A DNA stretch of 51,617 nucleotides from Acetobacteraceae bacterium. Its GTDB lineage: Bacteria; Pseudomonadota; Alphaproteobacteria; Acetobacterales; Acetobacteraceae. The position numbers were made by a program, and so were the translations under genes. Below, piece by piece: positions 48,102-51,617 of the stretch. The notes under the pieces are model-generated. The model worked only from the letters and a program-made list of their open reading frames with translations, was not told the origin of the DNA and searched no databases. Position 1 is the stretch's first letter, and each line of letters starts with the position of its first letter. The stretch is taken from assembly GCA_027487675.1 (NCBI GenBank), contig JAIYDD010000288.1:1-51617 (forward strand). The letters are read 5' to 3'.

Positions 48102-48898
48102 CGGGCGGGTTTCCTCTCCGGCGGCGGGGTTGGGGCGATCGGGATGTCCACGACGGTGCGCGACTGGTCGGCGCGGTAGAAGGAATGGCCCGCGAGCACG
48201 CGCCGCCCGTCGGCATCGCGGTAGAGCAGGCGGCGCAGCAGGATCGGGTCGCCGGCCGCAACCTCCAGCCGCGCGGCGATGCGGCCATCGGCGCCCAGCG
48301 CCTCCATTTCCATCGTCGCGCGCACGACCGTCGTCGCCTGGCGCAGCGCATCCAGCAGCGATCCTGTCGAGGCGACCTTGCGCGGCACATGCGCCGCGAA
48401 TTCCGCCGGCATCACGCGCAGATCCAGCGACACGGGAATGGTCCCCGCCAGCCGCAGCCGCTCCACGACGAGGCAGGCCGTGCCGGGTTCCAGCCCGAGC
48501 GCCGCGCATTCCGCTTCCGGCGCCGGGCGGATGCCGTGGCGCAGCAGGCGGAAGGCGATGGCGCGGCCGTGATGCGCCCACTGGTTGATGAAATCCATCG
48601 CCGGCGTGAAGCGCTCCTCCACCTTGCGGAAGGCGACGAAGGTGCCGGCGCCGCGGCTGCGTCGCAGATGGCCCTTCGCCACCAGCTCGTCCAAGGCGTG
48701 CCGCACCGTCATGCGGCTGATGCCGAAATGCTCGGACAGCTCGCGTTCCGTCGGGAAGCGCAGCTCGGGCGACGGCCAGGCGGCGATCGCGCCCATCAGC
48801 AGCCTTCGCAGCTGCGCGTGCAGCGGCAGCGGGGAGCTTCGCTCCAGCGCCGTGGCGCCGAGCCGTCGCATCGCGTCCGGCAGGTCCGTTTGGTCCAT
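48098..48898 (-). CDS. GntR-family (HutC/UTRA) transcriptional regulator
   Basis: The 266-residue regulator has a GntR winged helix at about residues 24-90, with RFPTERELSEHFGISRMTVR and HLRRSRGAGTFV. It is followed by a UTRA ligand-binding domain (about 105-250; PVSLDLRVMPAEFA, YRADQSRTVVD near the end). The start is ATG 48898; a TTG at 48910 would add four residues. It is the first gene of the operon down to 40936 and overlaps livK, so it most likely represses its own operon and is released by a small ligand. Confidence 0.9.
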   Translation of the reverse strand: MDQTDLPDAMRRLGATALERSSPLPLHAQLRRLLMGAIAAWPSPELRFPTERELSEHFGISRMTVRHALDELVAKGHLRRSRGAGTFVAFRKVEERFTPAMDFINQWAHHGRAIAFRLLRHGIRPAPEAECAALGLEPGTACLVVERLRLAGTIPVSLDLRVMPAEFAAHVPRKVASTGSLLDALRQATTVVRATMEMEALGADGRIAARLEVAAGDPILLRRLLYRDADGRRVLAGHSFYRADQSRTVVDIPIAPTPPPERKPAR

Positions 48899-48899
48899 G

Positions 48900-48909
48900 T
48901 GGCTAGACA
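48900..48909. promoter_or_regulatory. Possible GntR/HutC operator
   Basis: tggctagaca (minus strand tgtctagcca) is an 8-of-10 palindrome immediately upstream of the regulator gene. It resembles the GT-N-TA-N-AC pattern of GntR-family sites with one mismatch. Its position over the regulator's own start would suit autorepression. It is a single weak match and could be chance. Confidence 0.22.
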
Positions 48910-49033
48910 ATCAGATGTCGTGCCGCCCGCGCAAGCGCTTTCCGCGCCCGCCCGCCGCCTGTTGTTGCGGCACCGCCTGCCCGGGGAAGCGGCGGGCTGG
49001 CGCCGGCGGGCGAAGTGGGGCGCCGCTGTCGGG

Positions 49034-49062
49034 TTGACGCTCGGCCCGGGGCGCCGGACAGT
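49034..49062 (+). promoter_or_regulatory. Candidate sigma-70 promoter of the YtcJ-type gene
   Basis: TTGACG (49034-49039) and GACAGT (49057-49062) are 17 bp apart and lie 20 bp before the ATG at 49083. The minus-35 box matches 5 of 6 consensus bases and the minus-10 box 3 of 6. Nothing else stands out in the 184-bp gap shared with the divergent GntR gene. Confidence 0.33.
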
Positions 49063-49082
49063 CGTGGGGCAGGGAGAACGGG

Positions 49083-50750
49083 ATGGCCGCGACGCGGACG
49101 ATGGAGCAGGACCTGGTCTTCACCGGCGGCCGCATCTTCCGCGGACTGGCCGGGGGCTTCGCCGAGGCGCTGGCGCTGCGCGACGGCCGCGTGCTGGCCG
49201 TCGGCGACGCGGAGGCGGTGGTGGCCGCCGCGCCCGGCGCCCGCCGTTTCGCGCTCGACGGCCGCGTCGCCATCCCCGCCTTCAACGAGGCGCATATGCA
49301 CCTGCTGCCGCACGGGCTTGCGCTGGCCGGCGTCAACCTGCGCGCGGAGGAGGTCCGCACCCTGGACGAGGCGCTGTCGCGCCTGCGGCGCGCCGCCGCG
49401 GCGACGCCGAAGGGCGGCTGGGTGCTGGGCCGCGGCTACGACCACGCCGAGCTCGACATCGGCCGCCATCCGACGGTCGAGGAGCTGGACGCCGCCGTGC
49501 CCGACCACCCGGTCTTCATCACGCGCACCTGCGGCCATATGGGCGTCGCCAACAGCGCCGCGATGCGCGTCGCCGGCGTCGGCCACAACACGCCCGATCC
49601 CGAAGGCGGCATCATCGAGCGCAAGGCCGGCCGCCTCACCGGCCTGTTCCAGGAACGCGCGATGCGCCTGGTGCGTGATGCGATCGCGCCGCCCGAGGCG
49701 GCGGCGCTGGTCGCGGCGATCGGCCGCGCCTGCGACGACCTGGCGCGATTCGGCTTCGCCAGCGCCACCGACATGAATGTCGGCATGACCGCGGGCCTCG
49801 CCGAGATCGAGGCGTATCGCGCCGCGCGCCGCGACGGCCAGCTGTCCCTGCGCCTGTGGAACGTGCTCGCCGGCAACCCGGAAGGCATCGCGCAGGCAGC
49901 GTGGGACGCCGGGCTGCGGCCGTCGCGCGAAGGCGCGCGGATCGTCTATCCGGGCGACGACAGGCTGCGCTGGGGCGCCGTGAAGGTCTTCGCCGATGGT
50001 TCGGCCGGCGGCCTGACCGCGGCCTTCTTCGACCCCTACCAGGCAAGCGCCGGCGGCGGCACCGGCGTCTTCACCTTCCCGGACGCGACGATCCACGCGC
50101 TGCTGAAGCTGTACCACGAACAAGGCTGGCAGCTCGACATCCACGCCATCGGCGATGCCGCGATCGAGCAGGTGCTGTCGGGCATGGAGGCCGCCGACGC
50201 GCCCGCGCATCCCTTCGCCGGCCGCCGCCACCGCATCGAGCATTGCGGCTTCGTGACCCCGGACCAGCGGCGTCGTATGAAGGCGCGCGGAATCCTGCCG
50301 GTGCCGCAGCCGGTCTTCATGTACGAATTCGGCGACCTCTACATCCGCAATCTCGGCCGCGCGCGGTCCGAGCACGCGTACCCGATGCGCACCTGGCTTG
50401 ACGAAGGCCACCACCCGGCGGCGTCGTCCGATTGCCCTGTCAGCACGGTGGATCCCTTCGCGAACCTCTTCACCATGCTGACGCGCAAGACCAACCGCGG
50501 CACGGTGATGGGCGCGGAGGAATCGCTGACGGCTGAACAGGCCGTGCACTGCCAGACCTGGTGCGGCGCCTACACGCAGTTCGCCGAAGGCATGCGCGGC
50601 ACGCTGGAAGCCGGTATGCTCGCCGATCTCGCCGTGCTGTCCCGCGACATCTTCGCCGCCGAGCCGGAGCAGATCCTGCGCGACACGCGCTGCGACCTGA
50701 CGCTGCGCGATGGCGTCCCGATCTTCGACCGCCACGGGGAGCTCGCCTGA
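49083..50750 (+). CDS. YtcJ-type metal-dependent amidohydrolase
   Basis: The 555-residue protein belongs to the amidohydrolase group of YtcJ and N-substituted formamide deformylase. The first metal site is H71-M-H73 (NEAHMHLLPHG), followed later by the Lys in AVKVFADGSAGG, His in DIHAIGDAAIEQ, His in HRIEHCGF and Asp in SSDCPVST. The ATG follows agggagaacggg. A dipeptide-type ABC permease begins 1 bp after its stop, so the enzyme probably acts on a compound brought in by that transporter. The substrate (formamide, amide or cyclic amide) is not determined. Confidence 0.9.
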   Translation: MAATRTMEQDLVFTGGRIFRGLAGGFAEALALRDGRVLAVGDAEAVVAAAPGARRFALDGRVAIPAFNEAHMHLLPHGLALAGVNLRAEEVRTLDEALSRLRRAAAATPKGGWVLGRGYDHAELDIGRHPTVEELDAAVPDHPVFITRTCGHMGVANSAAMRVAGVGHNTPDPEGGIIERKAGRLTGLFQERAMRLVRDAIAPPEAAALVAAIGRACDDLARFGFASATDMNVGMTAGLAEIEAYRAARRDGQLSLRLWNVLAGNPEGIAQAAWDAGLRPSREGARIVYPGDDRLRWGAVKVFADGSAGGLTAAFFDPYQASAGGGTGVFTFPDATIHALLKLYHEQGWQLDIHAIGDAAIEQVLSGMEAADAPAHPFAGRRHRIEHCGFVTPDQRRRMKARGILPVPQPVFMYEFGDLYIRNLGRARSEHAYPMRTWLDEGHHPAASSDCPVSTVDPFANLFTMLTRKTNRGTVMGAEESLTAEQAVHCQTWCGAYTQFAEGMRGTLEAGMLADLAVLSRDIFAAEPEQILRDTRCDLTLRDGVPIFDRHGELA

Positions 50751-50751
50751 G

Positions 50752-51617
50752 ATGCTCCGCCACGCCATCCAGCGCCTGCTGCTGGCTGTGCCGGTGATGT
50801 TCGGCGTGCTGCTCGTCGGCTTCCTGCTGATGCAGGTGGTCCCGACCGACCCCGCCGTGGTGCGCGCCGGCCCGACCGCGAGCGCAGAGGTGGTGGACGC
50901 CATCCGCCGCGACCTCGGCCTCGACCAGCCGCTGCATGTGCAGTTCGGCCTCTATCTGTGGCGGCTGCTGCAGGGCGACCTCGGCGTGTCGATCATCAAC
51001 AACGTGCCGGTCACGCAGGAACTCGCCGCCACGATGGGCCCGACGCTGGAGCTGATGGTCGCCGCGCTGGTCTGGTCCATCCCCCTCGGCATTGCGCTCG
51101 GCACCGTCGGCGCCTATTGGCGCGGCTCGCTGATCGACCGCGCGGCGATGGCGATCAGCGTCGCGGGTGTCTCCGTGCCGGTGTTCTTCCTCGGCCTCGT
51201 GCTGATCTGGTTCGTCGGCTTCCAGTGGCAGTGGCTGCCCTTCACCGGGCGCGGCGGCCCGCTCTGGACCATCGAGGGACTGCGCGCGGTGGCGCTGCCC
51301 GCCATCACGCTCGGCGGCGTCTTCGTCGGCCCCGTCGCGCGCATGACGCGCACCGCGGTGCTGGAAGTGCTCGGCGCCGAGCATGTCCGCACCGCGCGCG
51401 CCAAGGGCCTGCCGGAACGCCTGGTGGTGCTGCGCCACGCGCTGCGCAACGCGATGATCCCGGTGGTCACGCTGATCGGTTTGCAGATCGGCTTCCTGCT
51501 CGGCGGCGCGGTGGTGACGGAGACGGTGTTCTCCTGGCCCGGCGTCGGGCGGCTGGCGGTCGGCGCCATCACCTCCTCCGACCTGCCGATGGCGCAGGGC
51601 GCGATCATCGTGCTGTC
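50752..51617 (+). CDS. DppB/OppB-type ABC transporter permease (partial, runs off right edge)
   Basis: An open frame starts at ATG 50752 and continues without a stop to the window end (288 codons seen). It begins MLRHAIQRLLLAVPVMFGVL, as in peptide/nickel permeases. It contains MQVVPTDPA, RRDLGLDQPLHVQFGLYLW and GDLGVSI, and near the end the EAA coupling motif (RTARAKGLPERLVVLRHALR) and TETVFSWPGVGRL. Only about 20-30 residues should be missing. A second permease, ATPases and a binding protein would be expected to the right. Confidence 0.92.
   Translation, partial: MLRHAIQRLLLAVPVMFGVLLVGFLLMQVVPTDPAVVRAGPTASAEVVDAIRRDLGLDQPLHVQFGLYLWRLLQGDLGVSIINNVPVTQELAATMGPTLELMVAALVWSIPLGIALGTVGAYWRGSLIDRAAMAISVAGVSVPVFFLGLVLIWFVGFQWQWLPFTGRGGPLWTIEGLRAVALPAITLGGVFVGPVARMTRTAVLEVLGAEHVRTARAKGLPERLVVLRHALRNAMIPVVTLIGLQIGFLLGGAVVTETVFSWPGVGRLAVGAITSSDLPMAQGAIIVL

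Overview
This window is GC-rich throughout (roughly 70 percent or more by eye). It is densely coding, with many ATGA, GTGA or TGATG gene overlaps. The content points to a free-living alphaproteobacterium with a large transport and catabolic repertoire, most likely Acetobacteraceae and Roseomonas-like: many solute-binding proteins (branched-chain type, NMT1 type, AapJ type and TctC/Bug type), a methyl-parathion-hydrolase-like MBL enzyme and a bacterial GH3 protein. The taxon is inferred from gene content, not from a marker gene. I see no tRNA, rRNA, CRISPR array, phage gene or transposase.

Layout. 1-88: a 24-bp tandem repeat at the left edge. 119-2676: a GH3-family enzyme and an exported MBL-fold hydrolase. 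2716-7313 (minus): a tightly overlapping operon of NMT1-type binding protein, creatininase-family hydrolase and two tandem FAD-linked oxidase paralogs. It is divergent from a Rieske oxygenase plus cupin pair (7558-9002). 9115-11345: a GDSH-motif protein, a very small CxxC protein and an orphan AapJ-like binding protein. 11436-14606 (minus): hydroxyacid dehydrogenase, HCCA-isomerase-like protein and aldehyde dehydrogenase, ending in a clear intrinsic terminator. 14679-19385: an SDR, then on the minus strand a small coiled-coil protein, an EamA exporter, a second NMT1-type binding protein and an amidohydrolase.

19643-33748 (plus) is one run of 11 genes spanning about 14 kb: a complete branched-chain-type ABC importer (livKHMGF), then MmgE/PrpD, hydantoinase B, hydantoinase A, an isochorismatase-fold hydrolase lacking its usual cysteine, an FAD-dependent dehydrogenase and an orphan molybdenum-hydroxylase large subunit. 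It reads as uptake plus ring oxidation and ATP-dependent ring opening of an unidentified, probably cyclic amide or imide, compound. The gap between livK and livH contains a perfect 32-bp palindrome and a hairpin that displays the livH Shine-Dalgarno sequence in its loop.

33745-40917: a FAS1 lipoprotein (minus), an RraA / small exported protein / thioesterase operon (plus), a TctCBA tripartite transporter with a coupled EamA protein (minus) and a GhrA-like reductase (plus). 40936-48898 (minus) is the second major system and the strongest candidate for something undescribed. It holds a GntR/UTRA regulator, a second complete branched-chain-type importer, two tandem ferritin-like diiron proteins (one with a full ligand set, one with two ligands substituted) and an arylformamidase-like alpha/beta hydrolase, all overlapping or nearly so. 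49083-51617: a YtcJ-type amidohydrolase followed by a DppB-type permease that runs off the right edge.
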